Positions 10,501-23,234 of a stretch of DNA of 64,000 nucleotides are shown one piece after another. How positions within the stretch are numbered: position 1 is the stretch's first letter; each line of letters opens with the position of its first letter. The notes under the pieces were generated by a model. The model saw only the letters and a program-made list of their open reading frames with translations. It was not told the origin of the DNA and did not search any database. The DNA is taken from NCBI GenBank assembly GCA_050084985.1, contig JBITNC010000001.1:215202001-215266000 (forward strand). Reading direction: 5' to 3'. Position numbers and translations under genes: made by a program. Source of the DNA: Nageia nagi. Its lineage: Eukaryota > Pinophyta.

Positions 10501-12313
10501 GATCATGCATACCTTATGTGACCATCTGGCAAGAGTGCCACCTTCACCACTACCCAATAGTGGCCATAAACTACTGCAGCCTGGAGCATTCTAGAGGACA
10601 TTTTGTTCAGCTACCTTGCATTTGCTGACTATGTATTTCATGACCGCAACATGCTCATAGCTTTGATGGAGATGTGGGATCCAAACTCCAACACCTTTCA
10701 CCTTCCAATTGGTGAGATTACAGTGACCCTAGAGGATATCTATAGGATCACTAGACTTCCTATCAAGGGGAGGCTAGTGAACATGATTCCTATTCCAAGC
10801 CTAGAATAGGTAGAGGTATGGAAAACATGGCTGATAGGGTTAGACAAAGTAAATCATAGAAAGAGGGGTGTGTCCCTAGTGAGACATGTGTCAGAGTATC
10901 CTCCAGCATGGGGTGATCTACGGATGAGACTCCTCATTACCTACCTTTTGGATGCTATTGTCTATCCAGACAAGAGTAGTGAGACCTTCCCTACGGGCAT
11001 GGTTCCTATCATTTAGGACATGGTGACACATAGGCAGTGATATGCATGGTGCCCTGTAATACTAGCACAACTCTATCATGACCTCCATGGCTTTGTAGAG
11101 GTGGAGAGAGGTGGGAGACAGGTGGCTCATTCTATGATTCTATAGGTGTGGGTATATGATCACATCATCATCTCTAGACCGATGACATTGCCCCTAGATT
11201 AGCCGAATGATGTACCCACTTGGCAACAGTGGGCAATGATAGAGGGACCTAATTTTCCTAGCATGGACCTAAAGGGATGGTAGGTACAGTTTGACCTACT
11301 ATGGGAGGTGCAGATATACTGGTGTCCCTATTGGGGAGGTGTGCCAGAGTGGGAGGAGGACATATAGGAGATGGCATGGGTGAGACACCCTACATACCTA
11401 TAGGCACGTAGGGCACTAGTGGAGCTGTACAGGCTAGAGTAGGTACTCTATCAGTTTGGCCTCTAGCAAGGCATACCGGATGATTGTAGGATAGTGGTTT
11501 GCTACTACCATAGCAGGCATCTCCTAGAGGACTATGAGCTAGTACCTAATTGGGATTCAGATTGGGAGTCCCCTAGCGAGGACTCTAACCATGGGGTTGA
11601 TGATGACATAGATGGACCTAATCACATAGAGGACTACCTAGACTGGTGGAGGACATGCCATCCTCACCACATAGGCATTCATGATGCTGACATGGGTGAC
11701 GATGCATGGGAGGGTGAAGACATAGGAGAAATAGAGATCGGATGGGACATTCCCTTTATGACGGGAGGGTGGGGAGGAGAGAGTATCTCTACATATGCTC
11801 GTGACATGTCTCTAGATGCAGGTCATGATGATAATGAGGAGACCGATCCAGACCAGGATGAGTATGAACCTAAGTATGAGATAGAAATAGACTGGGAGGA
11901 GGAAGACTACGATGAGGATGATGAAGGTAACCTATCTTCTCTTTTTACTTTGCTTTGATTTTCTACTTTTCATGATATACAAAGGGGCTAACACGATATG
12001 TTTATGCTATGTCATAGATCCTAAAGTTAAGATGGCTAAGCTACGTGGTCAAATCAGTTAGAAGGATGAGGAGATTAGAGAACTATAGAGTCATCTATGG
12101 TTCGGAGGAGGGGATTATACCGGTATCTACTAGGACTTACAAGCAGCCAACAAGGAGATCAAGACCCTCTATGAGTAGCTTCACTAGGCTGAGAGACAGA
12201 TTGGTGAGGAGAAGGCACGCATAGAGAAGTATAAGGCATGGTACAGGGGTGGCACATCTAGCAGGGCTACTAGCTCTAGTGTAGGGGGAGGGGGGTCTAG
12301 TAGGAGATTCTAG
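10501..12313 (+). pseudogene. Plant mobile domain (PMD, MAIN-like) gene, antisense inside the LTR element
   Basis: After the splice acceptor at 10500 the peptide starts MHTLCDHLARVPP. One frameshift near 10594 leads into a frame that stays open, apart from nonsense codons, to 11926. It includes the domain signature TFHLPIGEITVTLEDIYRI and further family-like segments (LAQLYHDLHGF, LYQFGL, GIPDDCRIV), then a strongly acidic tail. A 91-bp intron (11927-12017, GTAACC to CATAG, phase 1) joins a last exon with a coiled-coil-like stretch (KDEEIREL, AANKEIKTLYE) ending at 12311-12313. In-frame stops over both exons are 14 TAG and one TGA, with no TAA, and almost all sit where the family has glutamine. 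PMD proteins act in plant transcription and silencing and are known to ride on transposons. This copy cannot make protein. Confidence 0.85.
11927..12017 (+). other. Predicted 91-bp intron of the PMD gene
   Basis: Donor AAG|GTAACC and acceptor CATAG|ATCC. Splicing joins GAA-G to AT-CCT and keeps the frame into the coiled-coil exon. Reading through instead ends after 12 codons. Confidence 0.6.
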
Positions 12314-12699
12314 ATCATTCTATGTAATCTCATCTAGTTGTATTGTAAACAAAAACATTTTGATTCATGATATATATAAAACATAAATTTTGGTACTTGA
12401 TTTGCTCTTATACATGTATCTATGATGAATGAATTTGATATTCCGTAATTCTTGAGAATGATGCCAATGACACGACCTAAAACTCTAACTTCCCATGCTA
12501 TAGGAGTAATCGATACCCTTTGCATTCCTCTATTTTTCCACTAAAAGAGGATCGTTGGTGGTCCTATTATCACAAAACACCACCAGTGCTCCTGTTATGT
12601 CATCATGAAGCCCTCCAATCTCTTGACCCTAATGTCCGTTAGAGATCTGAACCAACTGCTAGCTTTTCTCTTCTCTCTTTTTTTTATATATATTTTGAT
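12314..12699. other. Junction between the antisense gene and gag
   Basis: No gene. It is AT-rich after the PMD stop and includes semi-palindromic motifs at about 12549-12600 (GTTGGTGGTCCT, CACCACCAGTGCTCCT). It is presumably the 3' untranslated region of both convergent transcripts. Confidence 0.45.
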
Positions 12700-13917
12700 C
12701 TACCAAATAATACTTCTAGAGGGCCTGGAGCTCCCACCAGTGCTAACCTCATAAGCATCTTCAAGAAAGATCATATTGATATGCTATTCTTCTCCTGTAT
12801 CTTTAACCTTTACTGGACATACATAGAATCCATCTTCTATGAGCTTCTATATTCTATCCCTAAGATTTCCACATCCATTAGTAGCATGGCCTTTATTCTA
12901 ATGATATTCACAATATCTATCTTCCTTATACCAATGGGGTTTTTCTACTATTGGATCTTCTTCATGCTTCGGTAAAGGTTGTAATAACCCTTTTTCCACA
13001 AGGTCTTTTAGGATATGTCTTGGAGGTATGGGAAATCTCACATATTTCTTTTCCTTCATCTCACTTGTCTTCTCAGCCACATGGACAACTGTCTCTTTCT
13101 TTGGCAATTATGGTTTCTTATCCTTTGCTTTTGTCTTTTCATTATTACCATACTTTACAAGCCCTAGCTTCACAAGGACTTTTTCTTTCTCTAACAGTTT
13201 ATACGTCATATCAGAAAATGTAAGATGTGTATAATCGATAACATATGATTGTAAGGGTAATATAATAGCTTCTTTAAAAATGTTATTTACCTCTTTTTCT
13301 GTTAATCTTACCTTCACTTGCTACCATGTCTTCTTAAACCTTACAACAAATTTGTCTAGTTGTTCATCATTGTCTTGCTTGATAGCACATAAATCTGATA
13401 GCATAGTCTCCTTCTTGATGTTATACTTATACTACTCTAGAAACAAATTACTAAATTCCTCAAATGATGTGATGAACCCTTCAGGTAAGGCATAAAACCA
13501 TTCTCAAGCCTCTCCTTCCAAGCTCTGGGGGAAGAACTTAGCTTGCAATCTTTAGTCTGTACCAATTTTGAGTTCACACTCATCCTTGAAACCCTGTACA
13601 TGTCTTCTTGGATCTCCTTCACCATTGAACTTACTAAATTTTGGTTCTTTGTAGTCGGATGGTGGCATGTGCCTATGAATTTCATCACATAAAGGACTAC
13701 CAAATTCGAAAGAATCATTAGGTGGATCTAATCTCCTTGCCAATCTATCTATCTATCTCTACATACCTTCCATAGTAGCCTAAAAATTACTATTGTCACC
13801 TTCAGTGCTATTTTGCATTCCTCTGGATCCCTCTGGATCATCATGTCTGATTTCTACCAATAATTCATCCAAATCTCTTTTTGAAAGACTACACAAGAAT
13901 AACTTAAGCTGTTCCAT
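12700..13917 (-). pseudogene. Gag of the pol-less minus-strand element
   Basis: One reading frame runs from the ATG at 13917 to the stop at 12700-12702, about 405 codons, with several TAG/TAA/TGA interruptions but no frameshift between the segments checked. The capsid-like core carries EPKFSKFNGEGDPRRHVQ near 13650 and EWFYALPEGFITSFEEFSN near 13500, typical of Ty3/gypsy Gag. A zinc-finger-like CEYH-x-NKGHATNGC near 12885 matches the Tat-type Cx2H...GHxTxxC form. The end SIIW matches NIIW at the end of Gag in element 31686-38182. No protease follows. Gag would package the element's RNA. Confidence 0.8.
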
Positions 13918-13990
13918 AACTAAAACACTCACCAAATAGATGTTAGTCTTAACTAAAACCTTTAGGGTTTTAGTATAATGATGTGCACTT

Positions 13991-14006
13991 CACGTTGGGT
14001 TCACCA
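13991..14006 (-). promoter_or_regulatory. Primer-binding site of the pol-less minus-strand element
   Basis: The minus strand reads TGGTGAACCCAACGTG two bases after the 5' LTR. The family member has TGGTGAACCCGACGTG (32563-32578), a single G-to-A difference. The tRNA is not assigned. Confidence 0.7.
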
Positions 14007-14008
14007 AA

Positions 14009-14929
14009 TGTTTACAAATAAAATTGAGCGTGCAAATAAGTAAATAGGCAACTATCTACAAACTCAATATTATCTGTATTCTAGCTACGGATAGCAATTT
14101 ATTCTAGATAACAATAAACAACAACATAACCAATTAAGAAGTGTAATTGTACCAACCAAGACTGTAATTTGTGTACTTACCTCATAGAACATACCTGACA
14201 ATGAAAGATGTAGATATTGGTGATGTAATGATGATAAGCTACCTTTCCCACAATGTCGTGACCTGCAAGGATGCAAAAAGAGGACCACAGGTGGTCCATT
14301 TCAATGGTATAAGAGCACTAGTAGTGTTCTTCTATTCACAAAGGAGCACCGGTGGCCTTTGTTTGATAGTTTTGACCTCTCGATTAGGTCTAGAACTTCA
14401 ATGTAGATGTCTCAGATAGCAGTATAATATTAGAATTGATCGTAGATGTCAGGATAGCTTGCGTAAGGAAGCACACAAACCACAGCCTTGTAGGCGGTAC
14501 CAAGAGATACCTTAAGGGGTAGCCACTTACAAGACCACACATGGGATCATGTGTATCCTTGTTATCATGGACTTACTATTAGATCCCTTATTTATATAGA
14601 TAATAGATAATACCACCCATGGGTCAGCGTGCATCCACATAAATAAGGTTAATTCACAAGATTTAAGATAAACACATTAATAAACAAGATAATTCATGCA
14701 ATACTCAAGATAATCCATGCAATATTCAAGATAACCCATGCAATATTCAAGATAACCCATGCAATATTCAAGATAACCTATGCAATATTCAAGATAACCC
14801 ATGCAATATTCATATTCAAGCCAAACATTGATATTATCACTTTAATCCATTCAAGACATATAGTTAGGCCAAGCATATTTCATTTAATTTATTGATTTAA
14901 AAACATAAATTCATTTTTATGTGTTAACA
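14009..14929 (-). repeat. 5' LTR of the pol-less minus-strand element
   Basis: 921 bp, TGTTTACA to TTAACA, close to 6808-7726 over its whole length. It is followed by the target duplication AGAAC at 14930-14934. Confidence 0.92.
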
Positions 14930-14934
14930 AGAAC

Positions 14935-15224
14935 CAAGCCAAAAGCCATAGAAACTTGCAAATGTTAGAATTACCCAACCTACCTTGTTTAACACTTGAC
15001 TAGTGAAAACAAACTAGGAAAATTAAAAAGATTAAAAATAAACAACCCATATCGTTCATTTAATTTAGACATTAAAAATATGCAAAAAAGTTAAAAAAGA
15101 TAAGCACATCATTAAAGTAAGTTTGTATATAGGATGTTTGTGCATTAAATTGTTTTCTCGAAAATATAATCTAAAAGATAAAAATAGAGTTTTTTGTTTA
15201 CAATGTTTGTTTATGATATTTAAA
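14935..15224 (+). other. Leader of the Tat/Ogre-like element, second part
   Basis: AT-rich and without a supported gene, it joins 6807 once the inserted element is removed and leads to the gag start at 15225. The frame is already open from 15123, but I prefer the ATG at 15225 (MVQTRSMTAKKMREH) because the residues upstream look like translated leader. Confidence 0.5.
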
Positions 15225-18200
15225 ATGGTTCAAACTAGAAGTATGACCGCTAAGAAAATGCGAGAACATCCATTTGAAATGCAAGAAATAGATTCAGACA
15301 ACATGGATTTGATAGAATATTTCGTTAGGAGGCCACCTCCTTTAGATGAATCAAATTCATGGGTAGTTCGTTATGTAGGTAAAGATGGTGATTATGGTTA
15401 TAATCAATCTAGATCACAAAGACAAATTATAGATAATCCTATCGCAAGGAATGGAATGCAAGTGTTAGAGGAAGAATTGATTGAAATTCATCATTGCCTA
15501 GCTAATCATAAGGGTATTCCTAAGACATATTTTAGTTTATCGGGAGATGTAGAAAAAATAGACCAAAAGAGTGATAACCTAGAAATTGATGAGGCTAAAT
15601 CTCGGGCTGGAACCATAGTGATACCATAGACTGAGCCATATAAAATTAAATATGAAAGAATTAGTCATCAATTATCAGATGGTCAAAGAGTCAGTTCTTC
15701 AATTCAAAAGGAGGGATCTTCTTTTTCTTTTGAGTTAGGAAGAAAGGAAGCATCAATAAAAAAAACAGAAAAATCTTATTCCACAAAAGAAGGATCAAAT
15801 AGAAGGACATATAAGTTTAAAATAGAAGAGATACCTTCTTATGAAGAACTACAAAAATGATAATTATATAAAATAATAGCTAGTAAAAGATTCATAGAAG
15901 TATATGCTAAGAATATTAAAAGGGTAGCAGACATGTAATATATTCTAGAGGAAGAAAAAAGAAAAGCCAATGAACTTATTAAATTGCAAGAACAAGAGGA
16001 TAAATTAAAAGAAATGGAAGATAAATTTCTTAGAGATAAAAGAAAATTCATGGAACAAGAACAAGCAAAGAAAAAAGAAATGAGTTCTTGGAACAAGAAA
16101 AGAAAAGACTTCATAAAGAGCATGAGATTCAATTTCATTTACAAGAATTACAACTTAAAGAATTAGAAAATGAAAAAATAAAAAGGGAACAATATCTATG
16201 TATGGAGAAACAAAAATAAAGACAGTGGGATGAATATCAAAAAATAAGGAATTTGAAACTGGAAACTCCTGAAGGAAGTCAAATACAAAGATATCGAGAT
16301 CCTTACTTAGATAAACAAGAAGCGCTGGATAGAGATACAGCCATTTTATTACAAAAGGAAATGGAAAAGGAATTAGAACTTCAAAAATTATATGATAAAC
16401 AAAAGTGAGATTCTATTAAAATTTGGGTTGAACAAACCCAAAATCAAATAAGACAACCTGATTATAAGGGAAAAGATCTACATGAAAAAGGGATATCCCA
16501 AAAACCTCCTAGAATTCCTATTCCATGACGACATTCACCTTTTAAAATATTATCTCCACCACCATTAGAAATTCCTTCTAACTATGAGTCTTACATTTCA
16601 AGATCAATTTCGGAAAAGGATCCAAATACTCGAAGACATTATAGGCACACTCAAGGTCATAGAACCAATCAAGAATTAGAAAACTTTATGAAGGATTTTA
16701 TAAATTGAGAAATGAATGTTCAAGGACTTCAAAAGTTAAATTACAAGAATATTTGCAATGAGCCTATTCATCCAAGTGTTCCAAAAAAGAAACTACCATA
16801 TAGGTTTGAATTCCCTAAAATAGAGCCATTTAAAGGAAGAGAAGACCCCAAAGAACACTTGAGGAAATTTACATTTTCTAGTTATCAAATAGCCAATTAT
16901 GATTCATTAATGTTACATATATTTCCTATGACACTCGTAGGCCAAGCTTTGGATTGGTATAATAATTTACCTATGCATAGTTTATATACATTTGAACAAT
17001 TGGCTAATCAATTTCTTGAACATTTTAGAATCAATATTAAAGAAAAATCTTCAATTATAGATCTTACAAGATTGCAACAATTTCTTGATGAAAACATACA
17101 AGATTACATCTCAAGATGGCGGGCTATACTCACTAGTATGCCTTATACAATACCACAAGAAGAATTGGTTAAATTATTTAGCCAAAGTTGTTTAAGACTA
17201 ATAGCTAGTGTTCTTCAAATTCAACAACATAAAACTTTTGAAGAAGCTATTGCTCAGGCAGTAGTTATAGAAAGAGTTAAAATTCAAGATGGAGAGCTAA
17301 AACTCAAGAAAAAAGAATATAAAAAAGGTAATCAAAATGAGAACATTAGTAAACAACCATAAAATAATCAAATAGCTACGACAAAAAATTATGGTCCTTC
17401 TTCAAAAATAGAAGAAAGTGCTGAACCTAAACCTAAAAGAAATTTTACCCCATTATTAGAACCATTAGCTGAAATACTTAAAAAATTATGTGATAATTGT
17501 ATGATTACATTACCTGATATAAGGCCTAAAAATCCTAATGCTAAAGAAAGTAAATGGGATAAGGAGAATGAATTTTGTGCTTATCATAGACAAAAGGGAC
17601 ATAATACAAATAGATGTCGAACTTTATAGCACAAAATTCAAGACTTGATAGATAGTCAAAAAATAGATGTGGATAATCCTATTGTACCTTCAAATCAAAA
17701 TCTAGGGATATATCAAAACCCCTTACCTTCACATCAGGCTAATAATGTGGCAACTATCCCAAATCAATTGAACTATACAGGGGATAATAAGGATATACTA
17801 TTTATAGGAACTATAGATGATTCAATACATATGATTGGTATAGCCATAAGAGCACAACAATATCAAAATAAATAGGATAATCCTTGAAAAAATTAATCAA
17901 CATCAAACCTAATTATTATACAACCTATACCTCCTCCACAGCAACCTCAAGTTTCGATAAAAGGTGCTCTTCAATGATAGTTAAAAATGTCTCTAGTAAA
18001 GATGACCTTATTTGAATTATTACAATAGTCGAAGAGTTATAGGGAAGCTATGAATCAAATTCTATAAGAAATTTAGGTGGATATTAGTAACCCTAATAAC
18101 TTCATTTCAATAGTTGAAAGTTTAAGAATATCTCAACAACCTAGTATCACCTTCTACGAACAAGAAAAATTAAATAACGATGGACCAGGTAGACTTGATC

Positions 18201-19501
18201 CACCCTTACATATAATTGGTAAAGTAGATGGAAAATTATTTAAAAGAATTTTAATAGATGAGGGTTAAGCCATAAATATAATTTTAGATGCTGCATATAA
18301 AAAGTTGAATTTACCAGAATCAATTATCTTAGCTCCTTCTTTGCAAATTAGAGCTTTTAATGATGCAGTGTGTTCAACCTTGGGATCGATAGTGCTACCA
18401 ATTATAGTAGGTGCTAAAACTATCCAAACTTTATTACATATAATTGAAGGAAATATTACACAATATAATGTTCTTTTAAGATGTCCATGGATTAGAGAAA
18501 TGCAATGTGTTCCATCAACTTATCATGGATGTTTAAAGTACATCTACAAGGATAAAGTTCATTGTGTGTTTAAAGACCCAAATCCTTATTCACATTGTAA
18601 TTTAATTTTTGATACAAATGAAGTGACATTACCATCTCCCAATCTATCAACTATCTTAATGAATAAAAATATGAATCAATATAAAATCATAAAAGTAAAA
18701 AATGATATAGTTACACAAGATAAAGATACTTGGGAAAAAGTTACTAAAACTTTAGATGAAAAGCATGGAGCGTCTTCATCAAAACAAGTAAATACTACAT
18801 ATAATAATAACTCATCCAATGAATATCCAGTAAAAATTAAATTAAGGGATTTAGGGATGGGATAATATGATATAGATGATGTGATATTTAGTATACCTTC
18901 ATCACAAGAAATGGGAAGATTATCTGAATCACCTAGTGTGATTGGAAAAATAGTGCCTTTAGGTGAGATACCTAATCAAACAATGTTTGTTTATGCGGGA
19001 ATAGTAGATCCTATATCAACAATATCCAATCAAATATATGAAGGATATTTCAATAATGATATGAAATATTTATCTCCATGTTCAAGAACATTTGTCTTAA
19101 ACTATTTTAACAAATGTAATTGGCAAGGTCGAGGATTGGGTTGATATGAACAAGGTCCCCGAGAAATAATTGAATTACAATACCAAGATCCCACTGATAA
19201 AAGTGGATTAGGTTATAAGAATGGATATAAAAATATTGATAAATTAGGAAATTTAGAAGAAGAAAATTTGGATTATAATGAAGAAATCTTAGAGAAAAAA
19301 TCCATAATACAAAAAGTTGTTGATATAAGTGAAGGACAATTAAGTGAAATGGATGTCTTAGAAGGTGTTGAAAGGCTCTTTATTAATAATATTGAGCCAC
19401 TTTGGAGTCATTTGGGTTTACCAAGACATATACAAGAAAAAATAAATAAAAATGTCAAATCATCAATCGTTTCATATGCATATATACCATCGGTAAATTG
19501 A
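15225..19501 (+). pseudogene. Gag and protease region of the Tat/Ogre-like element
   Basis: An N-terminal extension (MVQTRSMTAKKM; coiled-coil, lysine/glutamate-rich at 15950-16450) precedes the Gag core. One frameshift near 16085 moves it from the 15225 frame to the frame of the core at 16712-17362, which carries FPKIEPFKGREDPKEHLRKF and QALDWYNNLPMHSLYTFEQL. A Cx2H-type finger follows at about 17575 (FCAYHRQKGHNTNRC), then the tail NQNLGIYQNPLPSH near 17700. The protease lies at about 18220-18560; its active-site stretch reads ILIDEG followed by a TAA, and the flap side has LPIIVGAKTI. The same frame continues to 19501 with about ten in-frame stops. An N-terminal extension or extra ORF before gag is a known Ogre trait. 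Gag would form the particle and the protease would process it. Confidence 0.82.
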
Positions 19502-19509
19502 TTACAATA

Positions 19510-22500
19510 AAAGAAAATGATATTGAAGATCAAAATAATGAATGAATAGATGAAGTTAATGAAAATCAAAATTTAATCAAAATAATAGCCAATACTTCTA
19601 CAGATGAAATGATTGCTGATTTCTCTCTTATATCATCTAATCCTTTGATACATGAATTCAAAAATGTAGATCACATACTTGGTTCCTATGAAAGCCAAGT
19701 ATGCACGAATGAACAAACTCAAGAATATGATGAAGAATATAGTGTTAATGAAAATAGTTGGATACCAGTACCAAATCAATTAGAAGAAGGGTCGCATATG
19801 CTTACTGAAAAGGTTTTAGAAATAAATATTAGTAATGATCCTCAAAATTCTAAAATTATTCAATTAGGAGAAAACCTCATGGAAAATGAACAAGAAAAAA
19901 TTATAACCTTATTAAAAGAATGAGAAAAGGTATTTGCATGGTCATATGCAGATATGCCTAGGATAGATCCTAAATTAGTAGTACATAATTTAGCATTAAA
20001 GCTTGATTCTAAACCTGTTAAAAAAAAATTATGTAAGATGCATCCTACTATAGCATTAATGGTAAAATAAGAACTCCAAAAATTATTAGAAGCCAAATTT
20101 ATACAACCTATAGATTATTCAGATTGGATATCTAATATGGTACCTGTGAAAAAACCAAGTGGAAAAATAAGAATATGCACAAATTTTCGTGATCTTAACA
20201 AAGCTTGTCCTAAAGATGATTTCCCACCTAGCATTGACAATCTGGTAGATTCAACAGTAGGAAATGATATGTTATCATTGATGGATAGGTTTTTTGGTTA
20301 TAATCAAATAAAAATAGCTATTGAAGATCAACATAAAATGGCTTTTATAACTCCTTGGGGTACCTTTTGTTATAAAGTTATGCCTTTTGGATTGAAAAAT
20401 GCCAGGGCAACTTATCAAAGAGCTATGACTTATATATTCCATGACTATATGCATGACATAGTAGAACATTATGTCGATGATTTGTTGGTTAGATCTCAAT
20501 ATCGAGTAGATCATGGAAAAGATCTAATTAAAGTTTTAGATAGATTGTTAGAACATAAAGTAAGGTTAAATCCAAAAAAATGTGTTTTTGGTGTAACTTC
20601 AGGAAAATTATTAGGATTTATTGTGTCTTGATGAGGAATTGAAATAGATCCTAGTAAAGTGAAGGCAGTAGTAGATATGCCACCTCCTGCAAATCTAAAA
20701 TAATTACAAAGTTTACAGGTTAAGTTACAAGCCATTAGAAGGTTTATAGCTTAGCTTTCTGATAAATGTAAACCATTTACAAAATTATTAAAAAAGGGGA
20801 TAGAATATCATTGGGGCAAAGAGCAACAAAAGGCATTCAATGAAATTAAAAGAAATTTATTATCTCCTCCTGTCTTAAGTCCACCAAGAAAAGATGTACC
20901 CTTTTTGTTATATATTTCAGCTACTGAAACTACCTTAGGGACAATGGTTGCTCAAAATAATGAACATAATAAAGAGCAAGCTATATATTATTTGAGTAGA
21001 ACCCTAGTGAGCTACGAGATTAAGTATATATATTTGGAAAAATTATGTCTTGCTATCATTTTTGCTACTAAAAAACTTCGACATTATATGCTTAATCATA
21101 CAACATATGTCATTTCTAAAGTAGATCCATTGAAATATATGATGAATAAAACTTATCAAAATTCAAGAACTATAAAATGGATAATGCACTTAACTGAATT
21201 TGATTTACATTTTATTGGACAAAAGTTAATAAAAGGACAAGTAATTACTAATTATCTCGCTGAGGCCCTATTGCAAGATGAAAAACCACTTGTCGTTGAA
21301 TTACCCAATGATGGAGTGTTTCAATTAGATGAAATTGAAATACTTGTAGAACATGAAAATGATTGGGATATGACAATACACTTTGATGGTTCTCGATGTG
21401 AACAAGGTGGTGGAGTAGGTGTTGTATTCATAACACCACAAGGTATCCCTATACCTTATGCATTTAAACTAAAATTTCCTTGTACTAATAATAATGTGGA
21501 ATATGAAGCTTTGATATTAGCATTAAAAACTGCTATTAAATTAAAACTTAAAAGAATAAAGCTTATTGGAGATTCTTTACTCATCGTAAATCAAGTGAAA
21601 GGAATTTATCAATGTAAAGAGCCTTTACTTCAAAAGTATAAAGTGTTAGTTGAAGAATTATTAAAATCTTTTGACCGATTTATTATAGAAGCGGCACCAA
21701 GATCATCTAATAGATTTGTAGATGCTATGGCTTCTATTGGATCTCTTATCCCAGAGGATCCTAAACAATCTTCAATTCAAGTTGAGATAATTCAATTATC
21801 TCAATCATCATTACAATAGGAAGATGAAGAAAAAAATGTATTAAATATTAACATAAATGATAAATATAATTAGTATAAAGAATTGATAGACTTTTTAAAA
21901 TTTGGAAATCTTCCTGCAAACCTTAATAAATCAGCACGATGAGCTTTTAAAATTAAAGCAACTAAATATTGTTTGTTAGGGGACATTTTACATCGACAAA
22001 ATTTTAATGGTATTTTACTCAGATGTCTTGAATGGAATAATGTTAAAAAGGTAGTATCCTCCACCCATGATGGAACATACGAAGGACATTTTAATGGTGT
22101 TGCAATTGTAAAATGATTAATACGAATGGGGTATTATTGGCCAACTATGGAAAAAGATTATTGTGAATATGTTAAAAAATGTTTTAAATGTCAACAATAT
22201 GCTCATTTATTTTCACAACCATCTCAAGAATTGCATCCTATACAATCACTTTGGCCATTCTCTAAATGGGCATTAGATTTAATAGGACAAATTACACCTA
22301 CATCTTCTGGTGGACATAAGTTCATAATTACAACGACTGAATATTTTACCAAATGGGTAGAGGCTATTCCCATGACTTCCACTGTTGGTTCACAAATCAT
22401 GAATTTTATAGAAAATTATATTATATGTAGATTTGGTGTGCCAAATCAATTAATTATGGATAATGGAAAAAATTTTAAAAATAAGGATGTAAAACAAATA

Positions 22501-23130
22501 TGTGATAAGTATAAGATTAAAAAAAGTTTTTCCATTCCTTATTATCCACAAGGCAATGGACAGGCAGAGGCTACTAATAAAATTATTCGAAACATCTTAG
22601 CAAAAATAGTAAATGATTCTCATAGAGATTGGCATATTCAAATACCAAAAGCCTTATGGGCTTATCGTACTAGTGTACACACTCCTATTGGGGCAACACC
22701 ATTCTCTTTAGTGTACGGAATAGAAGCTATCCTACCTATAGAACTTGAGATACCATCCCTTAGAGTAAATCTAAGTGAGCAAAATTCTGATGAAGAAACA
22801 AGATAGACTCACTTAGATCAACTGTTACTTTTAGATGAAAAATGTATTAATGCTTTAGAACATATGCGTGTTTATCAGAAAAGGATAAAATGAGCTTTTG
22901 ATAAAAGGGCTCTAATTCATGAATTTGAAATAGGTGATTTGGTTTTAAAAGAAAATCAACAAACTTCACGAATAGAATGATAGCTTAGAGATAAGTTTGT
23001 TCCGAATTGGTTAGGACCATATATCATTAAGAAAAAATTCGGTAGAGGAACTTATCATTTATCAGATTTAGAAGGAAATGAAGAACGTAAACCTATAAAT
23101 ATCATGCATCTTTGACCTTTCTATACATAA
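19510..23130 (+). pseudogene. Pol of the Tat/Ogre-like element: RT, two RNase H domains, integrase
   Basis: A frame change near 19505 separates this from gag-pro. After KVFAWSYADMPRIDP (19927), RT spans about 20080-20630 with VPVKKPSGKIRICTNFRDLN and the catalytic YVDD near 20470. The original RNase H (20905-21280) is degenerate: LYISATETTLGTMVA lacks the expected first aspartate. A second, archaeal-type RNase H (about 21360-21750) keeps its acidic residues in HFDGS, NVEYEAL, IGDSLL and RFVDAM. That domain marks the Tat lineage. Integrase has the H2C2 finger (CFKCQQ near 22180) and D, D, E in WALDLIG, IMDNGKNF and GNGQAEATNK. Pol ends at 23128-23130. In-frame stops, such as TGA at 23113 where arginine is usual, disable it. 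Confidence 0.88.
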
Positions 23131-23234
23131 AAAAAATGTGTACATTATTTTTCTTTTATTTTATTTTATTGTTAAAATAATAAATAAATAAAAGTATTAA
23201 TATTTTTCAAGTGTTAATGATTAAAACAGAAAAG

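Larger units (their letters stand above)
6808..14929 (-). mobile_element. Pol-less, gag-bearing LTR element with an antisense plant-mobile-domain gene
   Basis: LTRs of 919 bp (6808-7726) and 921 bp (14009-14929) start TGTTTACA and end TTAACA. The flanking 5-bp duplication is perfect, AGAAC (6803-6807 and 14930-14934). In minus-strand order the interior holds a PBS, a gag frame (13917-12700), a plus-strand (antisense) plant-mobile-domain gene, three kinds of tandem repeat and a purine tract. I find no protease, RT, RNase H or integrase in any frame, so mobility would need enzymes in trans. It inserted in the leader of the Tat/Ogre-like element. Element 31686-38182 belongs to the same family. 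Confidence 0.92.

Noticed and set aside
10603-11958. TAG recoded as glutamine (alternative genetic code) in the PMD gene
   Set aside because: Plant nuclear DNA; other elements here use TAG, TAA and TGA alike as nonsense changes, and deamination explains the bias.
20275-20514. 79-codon minus-strand frame
   Set aside because: Antisense shadow of the Tat/Ogre-like RT domain.
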